DNA of 64,000 bases from Dyadobacter luteus (GCF_003383615.1 NZ_QNUL01000011.1:124001-188000), one strand, 5' to 3'; positions 1 to 8,883 are shown, counted from the stretch's first letter. Program-made: numbers and translations. The notes: a model not told the origin generated them from the sequence alone.

Positions 1-1601
1 CTGTTTATGATGCCATTTATGATTATCAGGAACAGGTGAATCATATTCTGGTACGTCATGAGCAAGGCGCCGCACACGCTGCCGAAGGCTTTGCCCGTAT
101 CAGTGGTAAAGTTGGCGTTTGTTTGGCGACATCAGGACCTGGTGCCACCAACCTTGTCACAGGAATTGCAGATGCTATCATCGACTCAACACCGATGGTA
201 TGTATTGTCGGCCAGGTTGGATCACATTTATTGGGTACGGATGCATTCCAGGAAACGGATATTATTGGTGTTACGATTCCTATTACAAAGTGGAACTACC
301 AGATCACCAATCCTGACGAAATTCCGGAAATTATAGCAAAGGCATTTTATATAGCTAAATCTGGCCGTCCGGGACCGGTACTGATCGACATTACAAAAGA
401 CGCGCAGCAAAAACTGATGTCTAAGCCATTCTTGCATAAGAAATGTGAGAAGTTACTCAGCTATCGTCCGCGCCTTGCACCAAAGGAGGATCAGGTTGCT
501 GCAGCTGCAAAGCTGATCAATGAAGCTAAAAAGCCATTCATACTTGTGGGGCATGGCGTACAAATCGCCGGCGCGGAACAAGAGCTACTTCAGTTGATTG
601 AAAAAGCAGATATTCCGGCAGCCTCTACGCTACTTGGTCTTTCATCCATTTCGGTTGACCACCCTAACTATGTAGGTTGGCTGGGAATGCATGGCAATTA
701 TGGAACCAATGTGCTTACCAACCAGTGCGATGTACTTATCGCCATTGGCATGCGTTTCGACGACCGCGTAACGGGTGATGTAAGTCGCTATGCCAAACAG
801 GCAAAAGTGGTCCATATTGAAATTGACCCGGCAGAAATTGATAAGATCATCAAAGCAAACGCCCCTGTTGTGGGTGATGCAAAAAAAGCCCTCGAAATGC
901 TGATTCCTTTATTGAAGGAAAATAAGCACGAAGCATGGAGAGCTGAATTTAAGAAATTCGATGCCATTGAGGATGAGAAAATCACTCAACCGGAACTTGC
1001 GCCTACGACAGAAAAAATCAAAATGGCGGAAGTGATTCGTACGCTTTCAGACAAAACAGAAGGACAGGCTGTAATCGTGGCAGATGTTGGTCAGCACCAG
1101 ATGATGACAGCCCGTTACTATCAGTTCAAAAAACCGAACTCTTTCATCACTTCAGGCGGATTAGGAACAATGGGTTATGCCCTGCCTGCAGCCTTTGGAG
1201 CGAAAGTAGGTGCTCCGGATCGCGAAGTTGTAACGATTATCGGTGACGGCTGCTTCCAGATGACCATTCAGGAATTGGGAACTATAGCACAAAGCGGACT
1301 TCCGGTAAAAATCATTATCCTGAATAATAACTTCCTGGGAATGGTTCGCCAGTGGCAACAGCTTTTCCACCAGAAACGCTATTCATTTGTAGAACTTCAA
1401 AATCCTGATTTCATCACAATTGCAAAAGGATTTGGAATTGACGGACATACGTGCGGAGCCAGGGAAGACTTGAATGATTCTCTTGACAAAATGCTGGCTT
1501 CTGACAAACCATATTTGTTGGAAGTATTGGTAGAAAAAGAGGAAAACGTGTTCCCGATGGTACCAACAGGAGCTTGTGTTGCCGATATAAGACTTGAATA
1601 A
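1..1601 (+). CDS. ilvB: acetolactate synthase large subunit, 5' end cut by window edge
   Basis: Catalytic subunit of acetohydroxyacid synthase, the ThDP- and FAD-dependent enzyme that makes acetolactate or acetohydroxybutyrate in valine, leucine and isoleucine synthesis. The frame is open from base 3 (VYDAIYDYQEQVNHILVRHEQG), so the GTG at 36 is internal and the true start lies left of the window. An N-terminal HEQGAAHAAEGFAR pyrimidine-binding block with the ThDP-activating glutamate is visible. The ThDP/Mg motif IIGDGCFQ...NNN lies near positions 1240-1330. About 533 residues are present against a usual 570-590. It is followed 50 nt later by ilvN, so the two subunits are probably co-transcribed. 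Identification is very secure. Confidence 0.97.
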   Translation, partial: VYDAIYDYQEQVNHILVRHEQGAAHAAEGFARISGKVGVCLATSGPGATNLVTGIADAIIDSTPMVCIVGQVGSHLLGTDAFQETDIIGVTIPITKWNYQITNPDEIPEIIAKAFYIAKSGRPGPVLIDITKDAQQKLMSKPFLHKKCEKLLSYRPRLAPKEDQVAAAAKLINEAKKPFILVGHGVQIAGAEQELLQLIEKADIPAASTLLGLSSISVDHPNYVGWLGMHGNYGTNVLTNQCDVLIAIGMRFDDRVTGDVSRYAKQAKVVHIEIDPAEIDKIIKANAPVVGDAKKALEMLIPLLKENKHEAWRAEFKKFDAIEDEKITQPELAPTTEKIKMAEVIRTLSDKTEGQAVIVADVGQHQMMTARYYQFKKPNSFITSGGLGTMGYALPAAFGAKVGAPDREVVTIIGDGCFQMTIQELGTIAQSGLPVKIIILNNNFLGMVRQWQQLFHQKRYSFVELQNPDFITIAKGFGIDGHTCGAREDLNDSLDKMLASDKPYLLEVLVEKEENVFPMVPTGACVADIRLE

Positions 1602-1651
1602 TGTATTGAACATTAAAGTGCATTTACATTTTCACAAGAATTTAAAAAACT

Positions 1652-2185
1652 ATGACAGCGTACACCATTTGTGTCTTTACTGAAAATACGATCGGTATTC
1701 TCAATAAGATCACAACCATATTTACCAGGCGCAGGATTAATATCGACAGCCTGACTGTATCCGAAACGGAACGTAAGGGTATTTCCCGCTTCACTATCGT
1801 CATTCATCATGAATCACGCGAGGCAGTTGAAAAACTGGTACGTCAGATCCGCAAGGTGATTGAAGTTCTGGCAGTATTCGGCTATTTGAATGAGGATATC
1901 GCCTATAATGAAATTGCCATGTTCAAGATCCCGACACCTATCGGTGCAAAACCTCTTGATATCGAAACGATTAACAAAGTACATAAGGCATGGGTGGTAT
2001 ACTGGCACCTAACTTACGTAATCATTCAGAAGACAGGTACAGAAGAAGAAATTTTCGAATTCTTCGACTATATCAAACCACACGGCATTCTTGAATTTGT
2101 AAGATCCGGACGTGTGGCAGTAAGCAAATCTCCTCAAACACTGGTAGATTATCTACCTGAAGCTGAATGGGAGTATTACCAATAG
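1652..2185 (+). CDS. ilvN: acetolactate synthase small (regulatory) subunit
   Basis: Regulatory partner of IlvB. It normally raises catalytic activity and confers feedback inhibition by branched-chain amino acids. The 177-residue protein begins with an ACT domain (about residues 4-75; YTICVFTENTIGILNKIT and the RRRINIDSLTV strand) and ends with the ALS_ss C-terminal domain (EFVRSGRVAVSKS). The length fits the long form of the subunit. The ATG at 1652 directly begins the conserved ACT strand, so this start is favoured. It lies between ilvB and ilvC, as is usual for an ilv operon. Confidence 0.96.
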   Translation: MTAYTICVFTENTIGILNKITTIFTRRRINIDSLTVSETERKGISRFTIVIHHESREAVEKLVRQIRKVIEVLAVFGYLNEDIAYNEIAMFKIPTPIGAKPLDIETINKVHKAWVVYWHLTYVIIQKTGTEEEIFEFFDYIKPHGILEFVRSGRVAVSKSPQTLVDYLPEAEWEYYQ

Positions 2186-2247
2186 GCTTTTCATTTTTAG
2201 TAATATTGTTTTTAAATCGAGTAATTAATTAATCCAATCAATAATCA

Positions 2248-3294
2248 ATGGCAAAATTAAATTTCGGCGGGGTCGAAGAAGAAGTAGTAACCCGTGAAGA
2301 ATTTCCACTTGAAAAAGCGCGTGAAGTACTTTCTACTGAAACTATCGCTGTAATCGGTTACGGTGTACAGGGTCCTGGTCAAAGCCTTAACATGCGTGAC
2401 AACGGATTCAATGTAATCGTTGGACAACGTAAAGGTGGAAAATCATGGGATAAAGCAGTTGCAGACGGATGGGTTCCTGGTGAAACTCTTTTCGAACTTG
2501 AAGAAGCTTTGGCAAAAGGAACAATTATTTGCTACCTTCTTTCTGATGCAGCTCAAATCGAACTTTGGCCTACCGTTAAAGCAAATCTTACTGCCGGAAA
2601 ATCACTTTATTTCTCACACGGTTTCGGTGTAACTTATAAAGATCAGACTGGTATTGTTCCTCCTGCTGACGTAGATGTATATCTTGTAGCTCCAAAAGGA
2701 TCAGGAACTTCACTTCGTCGTTTGTTCGTAGAAGGAAAAGGATTGAACTCATCTTTCGCTGTGTTCCAGGATGCAACTGGTAAAGCACGCGAAAAATGTA
2801 TCGCAATGGGTATCGGTGTTGGTTCAGGATATTTGTTCGAAACTGATTTCTACCGTGAAGTAACTTCTGACCTTACAGGTGAGCGTGGTACTTTGATGGG
2901 TGCTATCCAGGGTATCTTCGCTGCTCAGTATGAAGTACTTCGTTCAAACGGACACTCTCCATCTGAAGCTTTCAACGAAACAGTTGAAGAATTGACTCAG
3001 TCGTTGATGCCACTTGTTGCTGAAAACGGTATGGACTGGATGTACGCAAACTGCTCTACTACAGCGCAGCGTGGTGCTCTTGACTGGTGGAAACCTTTCC
3101 GTGACGCTACTAAGCCAGTTTTCGAACAACTTTACAACTCTGTAAAATCAGGCGAGCAAGCTAACATCTCAATCACTCGTAACTCGCAATCTGACTACCG
3201 TGTGAAATTGGAAGAAGAATTAGCTGAACTTCGCGAATCAGAAATGTGGAGAGCTGGTCAGACTGTACGTAGCCTACGTCCGGAAAATAGCTAG
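2248..3294 (+). CDS. ilvC: ketol-acid reductoisomerase
   Basis: Converts acetolactate to 2,3-dihydroxyisovalerate with NADPH and Mg2+, the step after IlvBN. The 348-residue protein has an N-terminal Rossmann fold with GYGVQGPGQ (about residues 37-45), a coenzyme-specificity loop near GQRKGGKSW, and a C-terminal metal-binding helical domain (FETDFYREVTSDLTGERG). The codon choice looks strongly biased toward codons such as GAA, CGT, CTT and GCT, which would fit high expression. A TAATATTG hexamer-like motif at 2201-2208 could be a private -7 promoter element, but this is weak. A clear terminator follows at 3318. Confidence 0.97.
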   Translation: MAKLNFGGVEEEVVTREEFPLEKAREVLSTETIAVIGYGVQGPGQSLNMRDNGFNVIVGQRKGGKSWDKAVADGWVPGETLFELEEALAKGTIICYLLSDAAQIELWPTVKANLTAGKSLYFSHGFGVTYKDQTGIVPPADVDVYLVAPKGSGTSLRRLFVEGKGLNSSFAVFQDATGKAREKCIAMGIGVGSGYLFETDFYREVTSDLTGERGTLMGAIQGIFAAQYEVLRSNGHSPSEAFNETVEELTQSLMPLVAENGMDWMYANCSTTAQRGALDWWKPFRDATKPVFEQLYNSVKSGEQANISITRNSQSDYRVKLEEELAELRESEMWRAGQTVRSLRPENS

Positions 3295-3317
3295 TTTTTC
3301 ATAATCTCAATATACAT

Positions 3318-3353
3318 GTACCCCTGAGCTTCTGGTTTAGGGGTACTTTTGTT
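3318..3353 (+). terminator. Rho-independent terminator after ilvC
   Basis: A perfect 8-bp stem, GTACCCCT (3318-3325) with AGGGGTAC (3339-3346), has a 13-nt loop and is followed by TTTTGTTATTT. It separates the ilvBNC unit from the small accessory genes downstream. Confidence 0.8.
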
Positions 3354-3361
3354 ATTTGCTC

Positions 3362-3799
3362 ATGAAGTTTGACAACAATGGATACATATTTCCATACAAA
3401 CCACACAAACTAAAGATCGATGAGTTTGAATTGATTTTTGGATCCGATGAACATCGCAAATTCCTACTTTCAAAGCTATTTCAGTTCATGGTCGAACTCA
3501 AACAGATAACTACAGATGATGTCGTGTTTTGGATTGATGGCAGTTTTGTAACTCAGAAGACCAAACCTAATGACATAGATGTTGTCGTTTTTGTTAATTT
3601 TCAATACTTTAAATCGAAACAGAATCAACTAAGCGCTTTAAAAGAGAGTCAGGAATTTGTAGATTTGTATTATGTGAAAGTCTTTCCGGAAGATCATCCA
3701 AATTTTCACTTGACAAAACTTGATAAGTTAGACTGGCTTCATTTTTTCACGACCGACAGAAAGAATAAAAGGAAAGGATTCATTGAACTAACAATTTGA
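3362..3799 (+). CDS. nucleotidyltransferase-like protein (DUF6932-type)
   Basis: A 145-residue protein when started at ATG 3362; an in-frame TTG lies two codons upstream. The segment WIDGSFVTQKTKPNDIDVVV fits the nucleotidyltransferase signature G-S, a spacer, then D-x-D. This fold occurs in MNT antitoxins, and proteins of this size are often labelled DUF6932. No other catalytic domain is seen. The stop codon is separated by only two bases from the ATG of the next small gene, so the two are probably translated together. The pair sits between ilvC and ilvA with no metabolic link. A role as a toxin-antitoxin-like module is inference only. Confidence 0.6.
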   Translation: MKFDNNGYIFPYKPHKLKIDEFELIFGSDEHRKFLLSKLFQFMVELKQITTDDVVFWIDGSFVTQKTKPNDIDVVVFVNFQYFKSKQNQLSALKESQEFVDLYYVKVFPEDHPNFHLTKLDKLDWLHFFTTDRKNKRKGFIELTI

Positions 3800-3801
3800 T
3801 C

Positions 3802-4008
3802 ATGGAAATTTACGATGAACTTGAAATAGAAATTTTTCATACCCTTGAAAAAATCCGTCGTGTAGAAAGCATGATTAACAGGCATGTGGACTCTGGATCA
3901 GAAGATTTAATTATTAATCAGTACATTTCCCTTAAAAAAGAATTGTCGCAACAATTAGCAGATTTACTATCTCAAGCAACCAACGCTAAGGTTCAGATTG
4001 CTGCATAA
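3802..4008 (+). CDS. small helical hypothetical protein
   Basis: A 68-residue acidic protein beginning at ATG 3802, two bases after the preceding stop. It is almost entirely predicted helix with heptad-like spacing (LEIEIFHTLEKIRRVESMI and YISLKKELSQQLADLL), so it may form a helical hairpin or coiled coil. No family is recognised. Tight coupling to the nucleotidyltransferase-like gene suggests a partner protein. It ends 17 nt before ilvA. Confidence 0.5.
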   Translation: MEIYDELEIEIFHTLEKIRRVESMINRHVDSGSEDLIINQYISLKKELSQQLADLLSQATNAKVQIAA

Positions 4009-4025
4009 AGAACCTTTTATTTTAT

Positions 4026-5267
4026 ATGTCTCCCACTCTCGACAATATTTTCCTCGCTGCAGAACGGCTTCGCGGCGTAATTAACCACACTCCGTTACTT
4101 TACAACGCGCACCTATCAGAACAGTACGAAGCAAATATTTACCTCAAAAGGGAAGACTTGCAAACCGTTCGATCTTACAAAATAAGAGGTGCCTACAACA
4201 AAATGGCCAGTTTGAGTGCAGAAGCCCTTGCCGGAGGAGTTGTGTGCGCGAGTGCAGGAAATCATGCTCAGGGTGTTGCTTACGCCTGTCGGAAAATGCA
4301 AGTTAAAGGGGCCATTTTTATGCCCACCACAACTCCCGCTCAAAAGATAAAGCAAGTACGTCTTTTTGGGAAAGAATGGGTGGATGTACTGCTTGTAGGT
4401 GATACTTACGATGACGCCTATCACGCATCAGTTGTTTATCAAAAAGCCAACAATGCTACTTTTGTCCATCCTTTTGACGATCTTCAGGTGATAGAAGGAC
4501 AGGGAACTGTAGGATTGGAAATTTTCAAAGACGCTGATTTCAAAATCGATTTCATGCTTATGGCCATAGGCGGTGGCGGACTGGCATCCGGTATCTCAAC
4601 TGTTTTCAAACAGCTTTCCCCAAAAACAAAACTCATCGGCGTTGAACCTGCAGGCTCTCCTACCATGCAAGCTTCTATGGCAAACGGTGGAGTGATTACG
4701 CTGGATCATATTGACAAATTTGTGGATGGCGCCGCTGTTCGCAGAGCCGGAGATATCACTTTCGACATTTGCAGTAAAAGTCTGGATGATGTTGTGCTGA
4801 TTCCGGAAGGAAAAGTATGCTCGACCATACTTCAACTTTACAACGAAGAAGCCATTGTTGCCGAACCAGCAGGAGCGTTGACAGTTGCTGCATTAGATTT
4901 TGTCAAAGAAGAAATTAAAGGAAAAAATGTAGTCGCACTCATCAGCGGCGGAAACAACGACATTACCCGGACGGAAGAAATAAAAGAGCGATCATTACTT
5001 TATGAAGGGCTGAAACATTATTTCATCATCCGTTTTCCGCAGCGCGCCGGAGCATTCAGAGAATTTTTAAATGTACTGGGGCCCAATGATGACATTGCAC
5101 GTTTCGAATACATCAAAAAAACGAACAAAGAGCAAGGTCCTGCTCTTATTGGAATTGAGTTAAAAAGCCGGGAAGACTTTGAACCGCTTATGTCCCGCAT
5201 GGAAGAGCATAGGGTTGTGTACGAATACCTGAACGACCAGCCGGATCTGTTTCAGTTTTTGGTGTAG
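4026..5267 (+). CDS. ilvA: threonine dehydratase (biosynthetic-type)
   Basis: PLP enzyme converting threonine to 2-oxobutyrate, the entry step to isoleucine. The 413-residue protein has the PLP lysine in SYKIRGAYNK (K52), the phosphate-binding loop GGGGLASG, and a single C-terminal ACT-like domain (about residues 325-413; HYFIIRFPQRAGAFREFLN). That architecture is the short, one-regulatory-domain form common in Bacteroidota and Gram-positives, and it suggests allosteric control. The location after ilvBNC supports a biosynthetic role. The ATG at 4026 begins directly in the conserved N-terminal helix. Confidence 0.95.
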   Translation: MSPTLDNIFLAAERLRGVINHTPLLYNAHLSEQYEANIYLKREDLQTVRSYKIRGAYNKMASLSAEALAGGVVCASAGNHAQGVAYACRKMQVKGAIFMPTTTPAQKIKQVRLFGKEWVDVLLVGDTYDDAYHASVVYQKANNATFVHPFDDLQVIEGQGTVGLEIFKDADFKIDFMLMAIGGGGLASGISTVFKQLSPKTKLIGVEPAGSPTMQASMANGGVITLDHIDKFVDGAAVRRAGDITFDICSKSLDDVVLIPEGKVCSTILQLYNEEAIVAEPAGALTVAALDFVKEEIKGKNVVALISGGNNDITRTEEIKERSLLYEGLKHYFIIRFPQRAGAFREFLNVLGPNDDIARFEYIKKTNKEQGPALIGIELKSREDFEPLMSRMEEHRVVYEYLNDQPDLFQFLV

Positions 5268-5320
5268 GAACATCGCAATACCTTTAGGCATGCAACCCAA
5301 ATATTTACACAATTTACCAC

Positions 5321-6169
5321 TTGCTACGCGTCCCGTCACATATCAGCTCATCCGAATTTGAATCCCTGAAGATTCAGGATATGACTTTTGTGGCGTATCG
5401 TAATGAAATTTACCCTTCAAAGTATGAGGTTTTTTTTGAAGAGCATGCTGTAATTGTGGTGCTGGAAGGAGAAAAGAAGTTCAGCAGCCCCACACAGGAG
5501 GTATATGTCGAAAAAGGAGACATTCTATTCGTTCAGCGTGGTTTTTATCTGATGTCTGAGTCCATCAACGAATCGTATAAAAGTCTGGTTTTCTTTTTTG
5601 ATGAGAAGTTACTGAAGGAGTTCGTGAACCTTCATCCGGAGCTATTTAATCCCGAAGAAGCGTTAACTGTTCTCGAAAACCCTATTCTACCTTTAAAATC
5701 GGATGAAAACTTTGAGAAATTCATTCAATCTGTTTTTCCCTATTTCCGCTCCAGAACGGAACTGAAGAATCATTTTCTACGTCTGAAGTTTCAGGAATTG
5801 CTTCTTCATTTACTGGAATTAGACGTTTCCAAAAGACTACGTGCCAATTTGTACAGTTTGTATATCGGGGAAAAGGTAGACCTTTCATTCCTGATGAACA
5901 GCTACTACCTGAAACCGCTTACGCTGAATGAGCTTGCCCGGTTATCCGGCCGTAGCCTGTCCGCCTTTAAACGTGATTTTCAGGAAGAATTCAAAACTTC
6001 ACCTGCTCTTTGGCTTAAAAACAAGCGCCTTGACTACGCTGATTTTCTTTTAAGAAACAATTCCAAAAATGTGAGTGAGATCAGTACGGAGATTGGTTAC
6101 GAAAGCGTTTCTCATTTTATAAAGACGTACAAGGAGAAATTTGGCGTAACGCCGAAGAGGCATGGATAA
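5321..6169 (+). CDS. AraC-family transcriptional regulator
   Basis: A DNA-binding regulator of up to 282 residues. The N-terminal half looks like a cupin-type sensing domain (AVIVVLEGEKKF...VEKGDILFVQRG). The C-terminal half (about residues 180-282) carries the double helix-turn-helix, including LNELARLSGRSLSAFKRDF and VSEISTEIGYESVSHFIKTYKEKFG. The start is uncertain: TTG 5321 is the longest sensible start, and the first in-frame ATG is at 5381. A TACCTTTA motif at 5279-5286 resembles a -7 element. It stands between ilvA and leuC, but nothing shows that it controls the amino-acid genes. Confidence 0.85.
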   Translation: MLRVPSHISSSEFESLKIQDMTFVAYRNEIYPSKYEVFFEEHAVIVVLEGEKKFSSPTQEVYVEKGDILFVQRGFYLMSESINESYKSLVFFFDEKLLKEFVNLHPELFNPEEALTVLENPILPLKSDENFEKFIQSVFPYFRSRTELKNHFLRLKFQELLLHLLELDVSKRLRANLYSLYIGEKVDLSFLMNSYYLKPLTLNELARLSGRSLSAFKRDFQEEFKTSPALWLKNKRLDYADFLLRNNSKNVSEISTEIGYESVSHFIKTYKEKFGVTPKRHG

Positions 6170-6205
6170 GGACTCGTGCCTATATTTATCCTGAGTTCAA
6201 ATGCG

Positions 6206-6213
6206 TATATTTG
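6206..6213 (+). promoter_or_regulatory. -7 promoter element for toxin-antitoxin pair
   Basis: TATATTTG matches the Bacteroidota TAnnTTTG -7 consensus, 37 nt before the antitoxin ATG at 6250. No clear -33 TTTG is seen. Confidence 0.45.
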
Positions 6214-6249
6214 TAGAAGCTGGTTCCACTGATTACCAATTATTTGATT

Positions 6250-6462
6250 ATGGAAACAATTATCGTACATCCTTCTAAATCTCAGGAAAAGGCTGTCATC
6301 GCTTTTTTAGAAGCTCTCAAAGTTCCTTTCGAGAAGAAGGAGGAACAATTGCCACCACATGTCCTGGAAGGAATCAAAAGAGGACAAGAAGATTTCCGGG
6401 CAGGCCGTACAGTCACTTTGGATGAGTTCAAACAAATAAGGACGATTGGAAAAAATATTTGA
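6250..6462 (+). CDS. putative antitoxin of a ParE/RelE-type module
   Basis: A 70-residue protein starting at ATG 6250; a TTG two codons upstream is less likely. It begins METIIVHPSKSQEKAVIAFL, a short strand-helix typical of small Bacteroidota antitoxins, and ends with a helix containing RGQEDFRAGRTVTLDEFK. It overlaps the following toxin frame by 17 nt, which implies translational coupling. By family knowledge such proteins bind the toxin and repress their own promoter. The assignment depends mainly on the toxin next door. Confidence 0.7.
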   Translation: METIIVHPSKSQEKAVIAFLEALKVPFEKKEEQLPPHVLEGIKRGQEDFRAGRTVTLDEFKQIRTIGKNI

Positions 6463-6745
6463 AGTCATACTTTCAAGTACTGCTATTGACTCCTATGAAG
6501 CTATTGTTGAACAAATACATGCGCGCTGGGGAGAAAAGGTAGCCAATAAATTCGAGCTGAAAGCTTTCAAGACTTTGGAGATTCTTAAAGACAAACCATT
6601 TGTCTTCAAAGAAATTGATAATTATCCAAATTTGAGAAAAGGACTAGTAAATAAGAACTGCTCTTTTTTCTATGAAGTCTCATCTTCTCAGGTACAAATA
6701 CTCTTCTTCTGGGATAACAGACAAGAGCCTCTTTTCAATGAATAG
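6446..6745 (+). CDS. ParE/RelE-family toxin
   Basis: A 99-residue protein of the RelE/ParE fold. Seen features are the N-terminal strand-helix (FEVILSSTAIDSYEAIVEQIHARWGEKVANKFELKA), the central DNYPNLRKGLVNKNCSFFYEV segment, and a final strand VQILFFWDNRQEP. The reading frame begins at TTG 6446 inside the antitoxin gene; no ATG is available near this point. ParE-type members attack gyrase and RelE-type members cleave mRNA, and the sequence alone does not decide between them. The module separates the AraC gene from leuC. Confidence 0.75.
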   Translation: MEKIFEVILSSTAIDSYEAIVEQIHARWGEKVANKFELKAFKTLEILKDKPFVFKEIDNYPNLRKGLVNKNCSFFYEVSSSQVQILFFWDNRQEPLFNE

Positions 6746-6999
6746 CAAGTAATCTGACATAGCACTATACCTTTCTCCATTAATAAAATTCCCAGAACTA
6801 GATAAAGATTTTCGTTCAAACTCTTCATTCAAACCAAAATCACTACTTTTTGAACGTTTCTCGTTATGCTTATCCGAAGTATTCTGGTGAAATTTGTTTC
6901 CCTGATTGATTAGTAGCTCTGCTCCACTATGTTTGGATATCTATTTAGCTCAAAATCAGAAAAGTATAATATTAGTTACATATTCACCATAAATTGAGA

Positions 7000-8403
7000 A
7001 TGAGTAATCAAGCAAGTACACTGTTCGACAAAGTGTGGGATGCACACGTTGTCCGCAAAATTGAAGATGGCCCGGATGTTTTTTTTATCGACCGCCACTT
7101 TATCCACGAAGTAACAAGTCCGGTTGCTTTCCTTGGCCTGGAAACAAGAAATATTGGTGTTATGTATGCTGAGCGTACTTTCGCAACAGCTGACCACAAT
7201 ACGCCTACTATCAACCAGCACCTTCCGGTTCAGGATCCTCTTTCTGCTAATCAGCTTAAAGCGTTGGAAACCAACTCTGCGAAGTATGGTATTTCCCACT
7301 GGGGATTGGGCAATGCAAGAAATGGTATCGTTCACGTTGTAGGTCCTGAAAATGGAATTACACTTCCCGGAATGACCATCGTTTGCGGTGATTCTCACAC
7401 TTCTACACACGGTGCTTTTGGTGCGATTGCTTTTGGTATCGGAACTTCGGAAGTAGAGATGGTACTTTCTTCGCAATGTATCATGCAGCCTAAGCCTAAA
7501 AAAATGCGTGTAAACGTAAATGGTAAATTAGGCAAAGCAGTAACTCCAAAAGATGTTACGCTATACATCATTTCCAAACTGACTACTGCGGGCGCAACAG
7601 GTTATTTTGTTGAGTACGCAGGTGATGTATTCCGTAATATGACCATGGAAGGCCGTATGACGGTTTGTAACATGAGTATTGAAATGGGTGCACGTGGCGG
7701 TATGATCGCCCCTGACCAAACTACTTTCGACTATATCGAAGGCCGTGAACAAGCTCCCAAAGGTGAGAAATGGGATGAAGCCCTTGCATATTGGAAGACG
7801 CTCGTTACCGACGAAGACGCAACTTTCGACAAAGAATATACTTTCGATGCTGCTGATATTGAGCCAATGATTACTTATGGTACTAACCCTGGAATGGGAC
7901 AAGGTATCACTTTCAATATCCCTTCAGCAGACCAGGTAGAAGGCGGCAAAGCTACTTATGACAAATCGTTGAACTACATGGGCTTCCATGAAAACGAATC
8001 CATGCTTGGCAAAAAAATAGACTACGTATTCATCGGTAGCTGTACCAATGGTCGTATCGAAGACTTCCGAGCATTTGCTTCTATCGTAAAAGGTCGCAAG
8101 AAGGCAGACAACGTTACTGCATGGATCGTTCCGGGATCTCACATCGTAGAGGCTCAAATCAAAGAAGAAGGAATTCTTGACATCTTAACTGATGCAGGTT
8201 TTGAACTTCGTCAGCCAGGCTGCTCTGCATGTCTTGCAATGAATGATGATAAGATTCCAGCTGGCAAATATGCAGTAAGTACCTCAAACAGAAACTTCGA
8301 AGGTCGCCAAGGCCCCGGCGCAAGAACGCTTTTGGCGAGCCCATTAGTAGCAGCTGCAGCAGCGGTGACGGGAGTAGTGACAGATCCGAGAGAATTACTT
8401 TGA
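7000..8403 (+). CDS. leuC: 3-isopropylmalate dehydratase large subunit
   Basis: Large subunit of isopropylmalate isomerase, an aconitase-fold [4Fe-4S] enzyme of leucine synthesis that works with LeuD. The 467-residue protein has the cluster cysteines in FIGSCTNGR (C348) and [10 protein letters not shown] (C408, C411), plus the conserved [22 protein letters not shown] block. Start ATG 7000 is chosen because it gives the usual [17 protein letters not shown] terminus; a TTG two codons upstream adds nothing. The 254 nt upstream hold no gene I can defend and no clear promoter. The gene is separated from leuD by the four-helix-bundle insertion. Confidence 0.97.
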   Translation: MSNQASTLFDKVWDAHVVRKIEDGPDVFFIDRHFIHEVTSPVAFLGLETRNIGVMYAERTFATADHNTPTINQHLPVQDPLSANQLKALETNSAKYGISHWGLGNARNGIVHVVGPENGITLPGMTIVCGDSHTSTHGAFGAIAFGIGTSEVEMVLSSQCIMQPKPKKMRVNVNGKLGKAVTPKDVTLYIISKLTTAGATGYFVEYAGDVFRNMTMEGRMTVCNMSIEMGARGGMIAPDQTTFDYIEGREQAPKGEKWDEALAYWKTLVTDEDATFDKEYTFDAADIEPMITYGTNPGMGQGITFNIPSADQVEGGKATYDKSLNYMGFHENESMLGKKIDYVFIGSCTNGRIEDFRAFASIVKGRKKADNVTAWIVPGSHIVEAQIKEEGILDILTDAGFELRQPGCSACLAMNDDKIPAGKYAVSTSNRNFEGRQGPGARTLLASPLVAAAAAVTGVVTDPRELL

Positions 8404-8410
8404 GTGACTT

Positions 8411-8876
8411 CGGCAGTCGGCTATCGGCTGTCAAACCTTTGCAAATAACACACTATTTCGATAATGAGAGATTTTAGAAAATATGCTGTTTGGGAGCAAA
8501 GTCATAAGCTTGTGCTTGAACTTTACAGATTGACTAAAAACTTCCCTCAGGAAGAAAAATTTGGGTTAACTTCTCAAATAAGAAGGGCAGGCATTTCGAT
8601 ATCTGCCAATATTTCAGAAGGATGTGGAAAACTAAGCGAAAGAGACTTTGCCCGGTTTCTAGGAATCTCTTTTGGATCTTGTCAGGAAGTTGAATACCTC
8701 ACACTTTTGGCAAAAGATTTGGATTACTTGGACGAACAAAGCTATGAGCCTCTTTCTATTGAAATAGTGTCTATTAAAAAGCAATTATATCACCTAATTA
8801 AAAAATTAAACGCCGGAAGTTAACGATGTCCCACTCGGTTACAGCCCGACCGCCGACAGCCGAAAGCCGAAAGCCC
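8411..8876. repeat. imperfect inverted repeats flanking the four-helix-bundle gene
   Basis: The segment CGGCAGTCGGCTATCGGCTG begins at 8411, just after leuC. An inverted, similar copy (GACAGCCGAAAGCCGAAAGC) ends near 8874, just before leuD. The reverse complement of the left copy aligns with the right copy at about 18 of 23 positions. The only gene between them is the S23-type gene at 8464-8823. The arrangement looks like a small insertion unit with terminal inverted repeats, but no target duplication was found. The right end runs into the leuD start region. Confidence 0.55.
8464..8823 (+). CDS. four helix bundle protein (S23 / 23S rRNA intervening-sequence family)
   Basis: A 119-residue member of the four-helix-bundle family that includes proteins encoded in 23S rRNA intervening sequences and the Avd accessory proteins of diversity-generating retroelements. 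Diagnostic segments are FRKYAVWEQSHKLVLELYRL, FPQEEKFGLTSQIRRAGISI and ANISEGCGK. No reverse transcriptase, rRNA or variable repeat lies nearby, so it is a solitary copy. It has no metabolic tie to leuC and leuD, which it separates, and is bounded by inverted repeats. The cellular role of solitary members is unknown to me. Confidence 0.88.
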   Translation: MRDFRKYAVWEQSHKLVLELYRLTKNFPQEEKFGLTSQIRRAGISISANISEGCGKLSERDFARFLGISFGSCQEVEYLTLLAKDLDYLDEQSYEPLSIEIVSIKKQLYHLIKKLNAGS

Positions 8877-8883
8877 CATACAA

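Noticed and set aside
5290-5361. A 23-codon frame (MQPKYLHNLPL...) just downstream of a TACCTTTA -7-like motif, overlapping the AraC start in another frame.
   Set aside because: It shows no repeated regulatory codons and no hairpins, so it does not resemble an attenuator leader. It could only matter if the AraC start is misplaced.
6700-6940. A minus-strand open frame of about 85 codons between the ParE-type toxin and leuC, with protein-like stretches such as SSDFGLNEEFERKSL.
   Set aside because: It has no sensible start codon, overlaps the 3' end of the toxin gene and resembles no family I know. It may be chance or a remnant, so I did not annotate it.
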